Assembly: GCA_933822405.4 (NCBI GenBank)
Contig: CAKOGP040000069.1
Coordinates: 32,726-96,725, forward strand
Length of the DNA stretch: 64,000 bases
Direction: 5' to 3'
Origin: Cylindrotheca closterium
Taxonomy: Eukaryota; Bacillariophyta; Bacillariophyceae; Bacillariales; Bacillariaceae
Shown here piece by piece: positions 22,410-32,846 of this stretch; position 1 is the stretch's first letter, and each line of letters starts with the position of its first letter. Below the pieces are notes generated by a model. The model saw nothing but the letters and a program-made list of their open reading frames with translations. It was not told where the DNA came from and did no database searches. The position numbers and the translations under genes were made by a program.

Positions 22410-25400
22410 CTAGACTGCAGATGCTGTTCCTCGTTTTATCGATTCAATGGCCGCTTGCTCTTCCTTCGTAATCTTTGTTGAGAAATCAATGGTGCACTCC
22501 TGCGTGAACAAAACACAAGTATGTAATCAAGTTAGATATTTGAATTCTGACGGAGCCGCAGTTTCTATAAGGCATGGATCTTACCTCGTCAAGTGTGCCA
22601 TCTTCATTCTGACATGGGCGAAAGAGATACTTCCCTGCTTTTCCAAAGTTATGAACCTCCAAAGGATCACGACCAGTACCGTCGTCCAACAACTGGAAAA
22701 ACAGGAGAAGAATAGAGGTAAGCGTGACGCATTCAAACAGCAGCAACCGTGATTCATAGTGCGTACCTTTAAGCATTTCGACTTGACATCGTAAATCAGA
22801 GGAAGCCCATTGGGGATCTCCAGGCCAGTAATATCCTCTTCCTCAATGTCCAAGAGATGCATAAGTAGTCCACGAATCGCATTCTCTGATGAAGAGATCA
22901 ACACTCGCTTTCCTTGATCTACGGCGTCGACGGCGATTCGTTCAACAAAGTATGGGATAGTCCGCTCCATACAGTCCTTGAGACTCTCAGTTTTTGGGAG
23001 TTTTCGCTCCAGTTTCAATTCTCCACTTTCAATGCTGCGAATAAGAGTTTCTCGTAACGAGTATCTCTTGTCCTTCAAATACTTTTGATACCGCTTGTCA
23101 TTTCCAGGATAATGTGGAGAAAATGATGAGACAGCAGGAGGCCTGGAAACAATGTTAGAAAATACGGACACAACGACAAAAATAATCCAGCGCTATACAT
23201 ACTTGACTTCAAAACCACGTCGCCATGCCTTGAATTGCTCATCTCCATATTTTTGTTTCACCATTTGCTTCGAGAGTCCAGTCTGTTTGAATCGTTGTTA
23301 GGAACTAATACCTAATGAAGGATTGAAAACAACCTCATCTCAACTAGCTACTTACCAAAGATCCGTACATTCGTTCGTTCAATCGCCAAGTCTTGATGAT
23401 TGGAAGCCATAAAGCATCCATTTCGTCCATGACATACCAAGCAGTTTCAAGAGCTCGCGATAGCCATGAAGTGTACACAACATCAAATTCAAATCCGTGC
23501 AGCTTCAGTAGCCTTCCTGCCTCTTTAGCCTCTTCGATTCCCTCATCAGCAAGTGGTGCATCCTCCTAAGAGCAAGAGAAAAGAAGGTTAGCCTAAATTA
23601 GGGCGAGCAAGCTCCAAGCTCCAAGCTCCACTGCCTTACCCATCCGGTGAATAGTCCCAATTTGTTATGCTGGGTCTTGCCATGTCTGATGATTACGATA
23701 ACAGAATCTCTTCTTATTTTCGACATTCCTTCGTTTCCCAAAACAGTTGCGCTTGGAATCGATGTGATGCAAGGGTTAGCCACCATGTTGGGCGTAACGG
23801 TTTCGTCTGCATCGTTTTCAATCAGCTCCTCTTCGTCCCTTTCCGTTGCGTGGAAGCTTGGGCTGTCAGGATCAAACTGTTCTCCGCTCTCAAGCTGCTT
23901 CAAGCCCAGATCCCAGACTTCGCTTTCTGACAGCATCATGGGTCTTCCAAAATTACCGTCGTTACCATCATCTTCAATTGGTGCATTGGCATCGATGAAC
24001 TCACTCGCCCACTCACCCAACTCTCTTTCAGCGTCAAGCTTGTACAAGCTTCTTTCAATAGAAGTCATTGGTCTAGTATACCTGGACATGGTTCTATTGT
24101 ACCCAGGAACTGCTTCGGACCACTGTAACTCCCGCTTCAGAGCTTCTTTCAATATTCCTGGTTTCTCGAGGAAGAGAGCATTCATGTGGATTTGACTAAC
24201 AGCGTTATCCTCTTTTGCTGGCGGAATAGACCTGAGCTCTTTGTCAAACTTGTAAACGATGGGTATGCCGGTCGGTATGGCAACATCTTCAAAACATCAG
24301 CGATGAGCACGTGAGCTCTAATCGAAGGGTGGTGCAAAACCAAAGTGGACCCGTCTATGCTTACCTTGAATTTCTGCGTCGCCAATGTTGTCGATAGTCT
24401 GGTTTTTTTTAATGAAATCGAGGTTCCTGTTAGTCAAGAGTATTTGTTGCTTCTCACTCTCGGTCGATAGACACTTACCTTGACAAGCCCACGGAGTGTG
24501 TTTGCATGAGCTACAACTAGGACGTTGCGACCTTTCTTCAGTTCATACTTTATCTTGTTTTCCCACAATGGCGTGGTACGTTCCATACAGTCCAAGAGGG
24601 ACTCTGTCAAGGGAATCTGGTCATTTGTCAAATCTGCATATCGCCTTTCTCGTCCAGGCCAATATGGATCATTTGGAGTCAAGGGTGGAGGCCTGGAGCG
24701 AAGGGATCCCCGCCATTCTTGCACTAGATCTTGTCCCAAGCGCTTCGCAGTCTCCAATTTGCTGAGCCCAGTCAAAGCACCATAATTCCGCTCATTCAAT
24801 CTCCAGCTCTTGAATACAGGTGAATAGACTTCATTTAGTTCTTGCAGCAATATCCATGTTGATCGAATGGCCCGTTTCAGCCTGGATGTGAAAACTACGT
24901 CAACATTGTAACCACCTGCCATCAGCAACCGAGCGGCATGCTCTACTTCTCTTCGGCCCTGCACGGTTAGATCAGGATCTGCCCAGCCTGTAAATGTTTT
25001 GTTTGCATTCCATTCAGATTCTCCATGACGGACAAGAATCAAGGTTCCAGGGTCCTCGGTCGTTTTCTTCAGCGCTTTCTTGGCCAGCTTGAGCGGAAAT
25101 CTGAGTGCCCGATAGAAAAACGATCGTTTTTTTCGATACATATCTCCATAGCCATCTTCATTCATTTCATCATCCAAGACATCCAAGACGGTCTTGGGTT
25201 GAAAAGGCTTCATCCAATCTGGTTTCCAATCAAGAAAAGCGCTGTAACCAGTTGTTTTTCCAGTTGGCATCGAATAGCCGTTGAAGTTGGCCGAAGGAGT
25301 ATCAGGCATTACAAAGAAGTCCTGCTGCTCAGTCTGATCCTCTTCGTTCTGAATGATCGCTTCCATTGTAGCCGCAATGTCATCTTCTTTGCTGCGAACA

Positions 25401-25570
25401 CCATCATTCTCAATGGTTTCTGAAAGCGTAGTTTGGGACGTTCTTCCAACGGTTGGCAGTCGATGGAATGGTGTCTTCAATTGAAATCCTGCTGTATTAC
25501 GAAACAAGCATAGAGACAAGAAGCCAACAAGGCAAAGTTGCAGGTGCTGTTCCCTTGGCAACATCGCCAT
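22410..25570 (-). CDS. Fusion of two phosphoglycerate mutase domains, eight exons
   Basis: Exons 25570-24479, 24398-24365, 24286-23640, 23565-23356, 23282-23203, 23142-22767, 22692-22585, 22499-22410; 878 aa in one frame. A hydrophobic leader ends NTAGFQL, a plausible diatom plastid cleavage site before Phe. Domain 1 has the cofactor-dependent PGM signature VRHGESEWN, the RLNERNYGALTGL block and the second histidine in VVAHANTLRGLV. It ends with IDNIGDAEIQDVAIPTGIP. A ~140-aa acidic linker follows. Domain 2 starts IIRHGKTQHNKLGLFTGW and keeps TWRLNERMYGSLTGLSK, but reads LISSSENAIRGLL where the second catalytic His is expected. Domain 1 should interconvert 3- and 2-phosphoglycerate; domain 2 is probably inactive or regulatory. 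Every junction is GT-AG and phase-consistent. Confidence 0.88.
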
Positions 25571-25900
25571 GGTCTTCAGTGATAATTTGAGAATACTGTA
25601 TTCTTTTGGAGCTCAAAGGAGTCCGTTGGGTCATACCACGTGCGCACGATAGTCGCCCCAGACCTTTACGGTTGATTGTAGGGTGTAATTCTGTGTGTGT
25701 GTTGCGACTACACTCGACTCTTTTACCAAACACTAGTAAGTCTGAGTATATTCTAAGGTAGTTCATTAATAGCATATCTAGCCAATTGCACTGTGTGGTC
25801 ACAAACACATTTGCTATAAAAGTAAAGGCGACGAATGTACATTTATTGTTCACATCATGGCTGCATCATCAGGAGCAAGAAGCGATCGACAAGGCTTGCA
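25571..25900. other. Intergenic region between tandem PGM and LRR_5 pseudogene
   Basis: About 330 bp holding the PGM promoter and the flank of the degraded LRR_5 copy. Nothing else was recognised. Confidence 0.3.
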
Positions 25901-27127
25901 TCAAAATGGAGTAGTACCGGTAGACTTATCCATAAACAAAACCACAATAGTCAGCACGACGTGGCTTCCACAATTGACTCGACAGCTTTCGCGGGTATCC
26001 TTCCGTGTTGCCTTCTCTTCCTCCACCTTCATTCTCCACATGAGTTCGTCTCTCCAGCGATCCATTCCCAAGAACGGAATTCGAGGTTTCACAATGCTTC
26101 GAAGCAATATTTTGTCACACATGCTGCTGCTGTTGAATGGTTCTTGCATAAGCAGTCCAACGGTGTACATCCAAAGATGCCCCGAGGCCGCATAATAATA
26201 TATCCGGAGGATACTAAAAGAAGCTCTTTAAACAGGCGCAAAAAAGGCATTTGAGGAGGTAGAATGGAGTCATTCCAACGAAATCCATTTTGCTGCAAGC
26301 AGCTGGATAATATTGTGAACGCGGTCAATATTGTCTTGTAGTGTATGATAGTTCTGAAAATAGCAAGCTCGGTGAAGTGGAAGACAATTGAATCGATGTT
26401 TCATCTTGCTGACCAGATCTTGATACCCATTCGCAGCTTCTCCTGACGTGATCCAATTCGAAGGCAAAAGTTGACTAGGGAGTTGTATCCACATCGTTCG
26501 AAATGACCATAATCAATACCAATAAATTGAACGAGCTCCAAAGTTTCGGGCACTTTCACCAAGAGCAACGAGGTACAAATCAGCAAACGCACAATTTTCA
26601 ACGGACTTGACAGTTGGAGAGGATCCAAAGGTACGTCAAGGAAGAACAATCTTTAAAGGTCGCCTCTTCTATCAGTTTCAGACTTCTTTGAAGAAGAAGT
26701 ATGCTCTTCAGTTGGCCAACTCCATCGATACAAGACTGGCACAACAGTTGAAAGCGCACTCTCCAATCTCGGTTACCAAAGAAGGCACATTTACATCGGT
26801 CAGCGATTTGCATTCGTCAAACAAAAAGGGAGGAATTTTCACCATTCCACGAGGAAGCCTAGCATGTGTCAAACTGGTACAATCTGCAAACACACAGTCT
26901 TGAAGGCAGCATTTGTCGCTTGGGATTTCAATCCTTCGCAGCTTTTTGCATTTTTTGAACGCAGCTTTACCGATGACCTCCAGGTTCACTGGCAATCTTC
27001 CCAGGACTTCAAGAATCTTTGAATCAAGTCCATTATGCTCGTGTACCTTTAGACTACATGTACCAATAGGGGAAAAGACGTGTTGGCGACATCTTGTAAC
27101 AACGGCCAGTCGAAGGGCAGAGATCAA
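25901..27127 (-). pseudogene. Degraded tandem copy of the LRR_5/ankyrin gene
   Basis: Minus-strand fragments in several frames match the neighbouring intact gene at 27124-29094 in the same order. They include LRR_5 units (VIGKAAFKKCKKLRRIEIPS), the EEATFKDCSSLTYLW unit, then GEAANGYQDLVSKMKHRFNC, LPLHRACYFQNYHTLQDNID, and FGCTPLDCLCKNHSTAA. Frameshifts separate the pieces and the N-terminal half is missing. An internal deletion joins DRWRDEL directly to MWRMKV. The tail CGSHVV resembles the end of the third family member at 39932-41341 (CGSHTI) and not the tail of the intact neighbour. It is a broken paralogue. Confidence 0.8.
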
Positions 27128-29094
27128 ATTTCAATGGTTCTCTTGTGCGCATGAAAGGCATCACATTGGTCAGCACTAGGTTGATTCCACAATGCAATTG
27201 CAGCGCCATCCCCAGCTTGATGTAATCCCATCGATTGTTCCTTTACTTTCATCCTCCATACAGCGATTTCCAGCAACGACTGCACCTCCATCCGCTCGTG
27301 CACTGCCAGATTCCGGCGGAAGGAAGCGACATTTGGAACAATGGACGCAGTATCTGAAGCTTCGATCATTTCTAAATCAGTTTGAAGCTCTTCCCTCCAG
27401 CGATCCAATCCTATGCATGCTACTCGGGGCTTGAAGATGCTTCGAAGCAATGATTTCGCCACATTCAGTGCTGTTGTTGAATGCTTATTGCATAGGTAGT
27501 CCAGCGGTGAGTATCCAAAGACATCTCGAGATCGTATAACTACATCCACAGAGGGTACTACCGAAAGAAGCAATTGAAACATGTGCGGGCACGGCATTTG
27601 GGATAACCCAAGGACATGGAATGGAGTCATTCCAGCGAAATCCACTTTGCTGCAAGCATCTGGATCAGCCTTCACTATACCCTGAATGCTGTCAATATTG
27701 TCTTGTAGTGTATGATAGCTCTGAAAATAGCAAGCCCGGTGAAGTGGAAGGCAGTCGAATCGTTGTTTCAGCTTGCTGACCAGATCTTCATAACCATTCG
27801 AAGCTTCTCCTAGCTTTAGATTTTCCATGAAATAGTGGCGTCTAGCATTCTCTAATTCGTGTGATGTAGGAAGCCAAAAGTTGACCAGAGAGTTGTATCC
27901 ACTTATACTTAGATATTGACCAACAAACCCTACCCGGTTCAAGCTTTCGGGTAGTTCCACGGAGAGCAATGAGGAACATTTCCCAAACGCACCGGTTTTA
28001 ATGCATTCGACGGTTGGCGGAATCCAAAGATGCGTCAAGAGAATACACTCTTGAAAGGTCCCAACTTCAATCGTTTTTAGACTTGTTCTTGGAAGAAGTA
28101 TCTTCTTGAGTCGCCGACAGCCAGCAAAGGCGCGCCTCCCAATGCTGGTCAAATTGCATTGCGAGAGGTCCAAATCAGTCAGCCGGCAACTTTCAAAAGC
28201 GCAATCTCCAATGCTGGTCAAGTTACATTGAGAAAAGTCTAAATTAGTCAAGGCGGAATTTTCAAAAGCCGAATTTCCAACATGGGCAACCGATTTTGGA
28301 AGGCAGACATCCTTCAATTTGCGGCAACCTTTGAAAATTTCGTTTGGAATTGTTACTAGCTTGGGTGGTAGGGTGACAGATTCGAGCTCTTTGCAATCAG
28401 ATAAGACGCCTTCGCCGATGGTTTCCACCGTAGAAGGGAAATGAAAGGTTTTAAATCCAGTGATGGTGAAGGCACCGGATCCAATAATCTTCAATCCAAT
28501 GGGAAGTTCTATCGTTGCAAGAAGTCTGCAAAGTTTGAAGGCGGCACCTCCAATCTCGATTAACGAAGAAGGAAGTTGTACGTCAACCAGCGATTTGCAA
28601 CCGTGAAACAAGCACTTCGGTATGATGACTAGTCCTTGAGGCAGCCGAACATGTGTCAACCTGTAACAAGCTGAAAACACGCTCTTTTGCAGGTTACAAG
28701 CGCCGCTTAGGATTTCAATGCTTCGTAGATTTGTGCATTGAAAGAATGCACATTGCCCAATGAGCTTCAGGTTCAGTGGAAAGCTTCCGACGACTTCGAG
28801 CTCATAGCAATCATTGAAGGCCTCTGGACCTATCTCGACAAGAGTCGATGGAAACTGTTGTTCTCGTAGACTTTGGCAAGAACAGAAAGCGCTCTCTCCA
28901 ATGACTTGCAATCCCTCTGGATATTCTACATTGACCAAGTTTCCTCGTCCTCTGAACGCATAAGGTGGAATCGTTTTGACAGAGCTGTGAATCCGTAATG
29001 AGGTAACTTTTGTCGGGATGGAGGATAGGTCTGTGTTCTCATAGTACACAAAGATATCTTCCGAGACGTCCTCGTGGCTCCTTTTCCGTGACAT
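27124..29094 (-). CDS. BspA-like LRR_5 protein with ankyrin-like C-terminus
   Basis: 656 aa from ATG 29094; the frame extends to a TTG at 29139. There is no signal peptide. About 15 LRR_5 (BspA/TpLRR) units run from residue 30 to about 400, with the repeated pattern I-P..F-.-C..L-..V-.LP..L..IG..AF. An adjacent pair SIGDCAFESC / SIGRRAFAGC is nearly duplicated (SCRLTDLDLSQCNLTSIG). After residue 430 comes LPLHRACYFQSYHTLQDNID and two ankyrin-like units (DFAGMTPFHVLGLS, DVFGYSPLDYLCNKHS). The end, after VWRMKVKEQ, differs from the paralogues and lacks their CGSH tail, as if truncated at the junction with the degraded copy. Such proteins are expanded in diatoms; function is unknown and probably involves intracellular protein binding. 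Confidence 0.8.
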   Translation of the reverse strand: MSRKRSHEDVSEDIFVYYENTDLSSIPTKVTSLRIHSSVKTIPPYAFRGRGNLVNVEYPEGLQVIGESAFCSCQSLREQQFPSTLVEIGPEAFNDCYELEVVGSFPLNLKLIGQCAFFQCTNLRSIEILSGACNLQKSVFSACYRLTHVRLPQGLVIIPKCLFHGCKSLVDVQLPSSLIEIGGAAFKLCRLLATIELPIGLKIIGSGAFTITGFKTFHFPSTVETIGEGVLSDCKELESVTLPPKLVTIPNEIFKGCRKLKDVCLPKSVAHVGNSAFENSALTNLDFSQCNLTSIGDCAFESCRLTDLDLSQCNLTSIGRRAFAGCRRLKKILLPRTSLKTIEVGTFQECILLTHLWIPPTVECIKTGAFGKCSSLLSVELPESLNRVGFVGQYLSISGYNSLVNFWLPTSHELENARRHYFMENLKLGEASNGYEDLVSKLKQRFDCLPLHRACYFQSYHTLQDNIDSIQGIVKADPDACSKVDFAGMTPFHVLGLSQMPCPHMFQLLLSVVPSVDVVIRSRDVFGYSPLDYLCNKHSTTALNVAKSLLRSIFKPRVACIGLDRWREELQTDLEMIEASDTASIVPNVASFRRNLAVHERMEVQSLLEIAVWRMKVKEQSMGLHQAGDGAAIALWNQPSADQCDAFHAHKRTIEI

Positions 29095-29397
29095 TGGCAC
29101 TTGAAGAGCCGTCTTGTCTTCTTCGAATGACAATGGCAAGTACAGTGCAGCAATACGCCACTATTCCCAGGCTATACTACTATACTGGTGTGTACCTATC
29201 TTTCTACAGTATGCCACAGACTTATTTACCGGTACGTACGTAGTTAGGCCTTTCTTGAATGACCTCTTCGACTGAAGCAGCACTGCCATTCACATCATCT
29301 TCTGAATCAATCTGCATCGATCTGTGCCATACCTCCAGTACAGTACTGTATCCACCTCGCTATACTGAGAGACAGTAGTGCCTGTGGAAGGCCGCCA

Positions 29398-30612
29398 ATG
29401 GAAGCCACCGAACGACAGCACAGAAGCGATGCCTCATTGTCCACAAAAAAGTGGTATCTGAGATCATTGATTCTACTGGTATTTCTGATTTTCTCATTGG
29501 CGAACCTTCGTGTACCAACCTATCTGGACATGATACACAATACCTCCTTCGAGGACGACGTAGAAGAAAGGAGGAATCTTCGGATGCAATCAAGAACTGA
29601 AAGTTTGAGAAGCGAATCGAGACGGTCTAGAGTTAGTGACGAGGAAACGAAGATGGACAAGGCCAGCATTACCATTCCAAACAACAACGAACTGCCCCCT
29701 GCACAATCCAATAAAGCCACTGCTGGGTTTATTCTCAAGCCTCGTCCCCAAACTTTAGTTGCCAACGATGGCAACTCCGACGCTACAAACAGTATTCCCC
29801 GCCGATTACTCTTTACCTACAGCAAGAACTTGCTCCATGAGAAAACTCCCAAACATTTGCACGACAACGTCCAGCATTCCATCCAAGTTTACGCCGACGC
29901 ATGGGGAATCGAGGACCAATCTCACGTGGAGGTTCTCTTTTACACGGACAAAGAATGCATCGAACTTTTGAAACAAGTGGAACCGAAATACCTTCCCATC
30001 TTTCAGACGGAAACCTTTCCTGCCTACCGCGGCGACATTTGCCGGACGGCCGCACTCTATCTGTATGGAGGATACTATTTGGACGTGGACATTGAGACGC
30101 TTCAAGCTTTGGAACCACCGTCAAATGCGGATTTCATCACGGCCAAGATGCAAAGCGGTACATTCTTTCAAGCCATTATTGCCACGACGCCGTTTCATCC
30201 CGTCTTGAAAGCGGCTTTGGAATCGATGCTGAATGATTGGTACATGATCCCGAGCGTCCTACAAGAATTCAACAAGAGTGAGACGGAATTTGATTCCGAC
30301 TTTTTTCGAGGACCGACCGGAGTGTACAATGCCCGAAGGATGGAGCATTTGCAAAAAGTGCTTGAGGATGTCCCGCCAGACAAGGTACTAATGGGACCTG
30401 GCACTCTTCGCATTGCGTTTGATCGCCAAAAGAACAAAACGACACCTTGGTTTTTGGAAGAAATGGAAAACAGTAAAATGAAATTGTATCCCGAGCTGAT
30501 TCGGGACGAGGGATCAATGATCTATCGGGGATGCAATTACATAGTACACGATCCAGGCAATACAACTGCCTACTTTTATTCTCGATGTCGCGGGACGGGT
30601 TACTGTCCTTAA
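29398..30612 (+). CDS. Glycosyltransferase with DXD motif (Gly_transf_sug / OCH1-like)
   Basis: Single-exon gene of 404 aa. A short cytosolic tail and one signal anchor (about residues 20-38, YLRSLILLVFLIFSLANL) suggest a Golgi type II membrane enzyme. After a Ser/Arg-rich stem, the catalytic part begins IPRRLLFTYSKNLL, and the nucleotide-sugar binding block is RGDICRTAALYLYGGYYLDV, carrying the DVD motif at the end (GGYYLDVDIETL). This is the pattern of the OCH1/alpha-1,6-mannosyltransferase and A4GALT-like superfamily. The donor sugar and acceptor cannot be told from sequence. It ends in a Cys-containing tail (RCRGTGYCP) that may be disulfide-bonded. Confidence 0.85.
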   Translation: MEATERQHRSDASLSTKKWYLRSLILLVFLIFSLANLRVPTYLDMIHNTSFEDDVEERRNLRMQSRTESLRSESRRSRVSDEETKMDKASITIPNNNELPPAQSNKATAGFILKPRPQTLVANDGNSDATNSIPRRLLFTYSKNLLHEKTPKHLHDNVQHSIQVYADAWGIEDQSHVEVLFYTDKECIELLKQVEPKYLPIFQTETFPAYRGDICRTAALYLYGGYYLDVDIETLQALEPPSNADFITAKMQSGTFFQAIIATTPFHPVLKAALESMLNDWYMIPSVLQEFNKSETEFDSDFFRGPTGVYNARRMEHLQKVLEDVPPDKVLMGPGTLRIAFDRQKNKTTPWFLEEMENSKMKLYPELIRDEGSMIYRGCNYIVHDPGNTTAYFYSRCRGTGYCP

Positions 30613-30914
30613 TAAAATTGGATCATCTCCCGTGCGTGATAATCATCATACCGTTCGACAAGATACTAAACTATACTTCTCTCACTCCACGACTGCCACT
30701 TGCAGCAGCAGCAACTCTAGAAAATAACAAGATAAATACAATAACTATAGATGCAACAGATTATGTTTTAGAGTTTCTACGAGATGCACTAAGAAGTGTT
30801 TGTGGTGGATGGATACCGTATTATTCATTCCATTTCATTCATTCGTTGATTGGATTTGTGTCCATGTACAGTAAATGTAATTGTATGATATCATATCAGG
30901 CAAGTCCATGAAAA
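30613..30914. other. 3' intergenic spacer between convergent genes
   Basis: About 300 bp between the glycosyltransferase and the membrane-protein gene, which converge. It holds presumed 3' UTRs only. Confidence 0.4.
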
Positions 30915-32408
30915 TTATGCAATCTCGGGTAATTGAGCAGGTTCAAAGGTTCCCGCATTGGCATTGGGTGTTGGAGGCTGGCTGTCGGTACTGGAGTCAT
31001 CCGAATCCGCGTGCCGAATAATCGTGCCATCGGGACCAATGACGGTTTCTCCTTGTCCCACCCCGCTGTCTATTGTTAGCTTCATTAGGTATCCAAACAA
31101 GGCAGTGTTCATGATTAGAAGCATGGCCCATGTAATGTTCTTCATGACTTGCAGAGCAAAGATAATGACCACCAGAATGTATAGAATGAATAGTCCAATG
31201 ACATGTGATTGTTGCAGTCCTGCTGCGTTCATGGCTGCCTGTTCAAGGAGAGCATCCTTGTTGGACATCTTTTCCCTTCTCCTTACGATAGTAAAAAGCA
31301 TGCCGGCGCCAAACAATCCCAAAATAGTGAGCAGGATTTTGTCCGGAGTGCTCCATCCGTCTCGGTCTTGACCAATATTTCGGCATCGTCGATTACAAGT
31401 CTTCTTGTAATTCCAAGAAGTGGAGCAAAGAGGAGCATTTGTTTGACGATTCTCAAAGAACATGTCGTCAATTTGATCATCCGACTTGTCAACCCACATG
31501 ACGCAAGCTTGACACTTTTTGAATGGAATCTGGTAATGGGATGGAAGAACGAAAGGGTTCGTTGGTTAGTACGGCATTGGCGCGTCTCGTACAACAACAA
31601 CAATCATGCTGCAAAAAACCTACTACGTACCTGAATCTCGGAAACATCAATATTAGCATCGTCCAATCCGTCAACAGTGCTTCTTTTGGTACAAGTATTG
31701 TCCGTGTAAATATTGACTGCAATGCTGTGGCGATCAGTGTCGGAACACCCAATTTGCAACCAATATTCTTCACCATTGACATATTTTTGGGTACAATATG
31801 CGTATTGAGCTACATCTGGGAGTGCGTAGTCGTCATTTCCCTTGTCCTGTTGAATTTGTTGATAATATTGAAGGTAGCCTTCCAAAAAGTTGGACACCGG
31901 TGTGATATACGTTCCCATTGGCTTGTCCGAACATTGCTTGTACCTTTGCTCATGGAACGTAAAGACAACGACATCGACATTGTTGCTGCAAGTTGAAATA
32001 AGCACAAGAACTTGTAAGTTATACAATGCTGCAGCATGGAATTGACCTTGGATTCCTTCCTCTTCGTATCAACGATTCAATCAATCAATCAATCAATCAA
32101 TCGATCGATTGTCTTAAAATAAAAGATAAGACTCACCTGACGATACATCGATCCGGGTAAATGGCATAATCCGTCCAGTATTGGATATTGTCGTTTCCTG
32201 CACCAAAGCCATCCCAGTTTTTCTGTCCGTTGTTGGCAAAGTATTTTTGGTAAGCGTCGTCGCCGTTAGCTGCATCGTCTCCATTGTTGTTATTATTATT
32301 ATTATTGTTTGCATCGTCATTGCCTCCATCGTCGGCTAGAACACCAGGGGCAGCGAGCAGATTGATTGCGAGGAGGGCGCAGAGTGATAATTTCTTTCGA
32401 AAGATCAT
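30915..32408 (-). CDS. Secretory-pathway membrane protein of unknown function
   Basis: Exons 32408-32137, 31985-31631 and 31529-30915 give 413 aa. ATG 32408 was chosen because it gives a clean signal peptide (LSLCALLAINLLAAPGVLA). An Asp/Asn-rich stretch with a poly-Asn run follows. The luminal part has many Cys (residues 80-260), including KKCQACVMW and CNRRC pairs, and Tyr-rich segments. Three hydrophobic helices follow (ILLTILGLFGAGMLFTIV; VIGLFILYILVVIIFALQV; ITWAMLLIMNTALFGYLM), then an acidic Ser/Pro tail. I do not recognise a named domain. It resembles diatom-restricted signal-peptide/Cys-rich/multi-helix proteins. The first intron contains an (ATCA)n tract. It is divergent from the ERGIC3-like gene. 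Confidence 0.75.
32075..32108. repeat. (ATCA)n microsatellite in intron
   Basis: Seven or so tandem TCAA units ending in ATCGATCG, inside the first intron of the unknown membrane-protein gene. Confidence 0.8.
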
Positions 32409-32846
32409 TGTTGTTTTACTACAAAGAGTGATTTGAATCACACAACTCTAACGTTGCACAGAGGCGCAAGATGATGATGATAGAAAGAAAAAAAAGATGT
32501 TACAGTAGGAGTGGGTTGCGGTTATTGTCTGAATGAAGCGGTGAGTCGTTGCGAGCCAGTCAGAGCAAATAATAAAACATCCCTATTTGAATACAATTTA
32601 ATACTCCTAATAGCCAGGCCAACCACAAACGGTCGGATTCTCAGTGAAGTCATTAGAGTCGATAACGGTCCTTCCTTCGTATGTACGACTACGTACAGAA
32701 AGAGTTCTTTGTTAGTTTGGTGTGTGTGTCGGAGGTTGGAGTTCGACCGACAACATGAAAATAATAAATGCGAAGGTGACCACCACAACAGACTATCGTT
32801 GAAACAACCACAGATATATAGTATATAAAAAGAGCAAGCAATCACC
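32409..32846. promoter_or_regulatory. Shared divergent promoter region
   Basis: 438 bp between the start codons of two divergent secretory-pathway genes. It must hold both promoters. A TATATAAAA at 32822 lies only about 17 nt before the plus-strand ATG, too close to be its ordinary TATA box. Confidence 0.4.
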
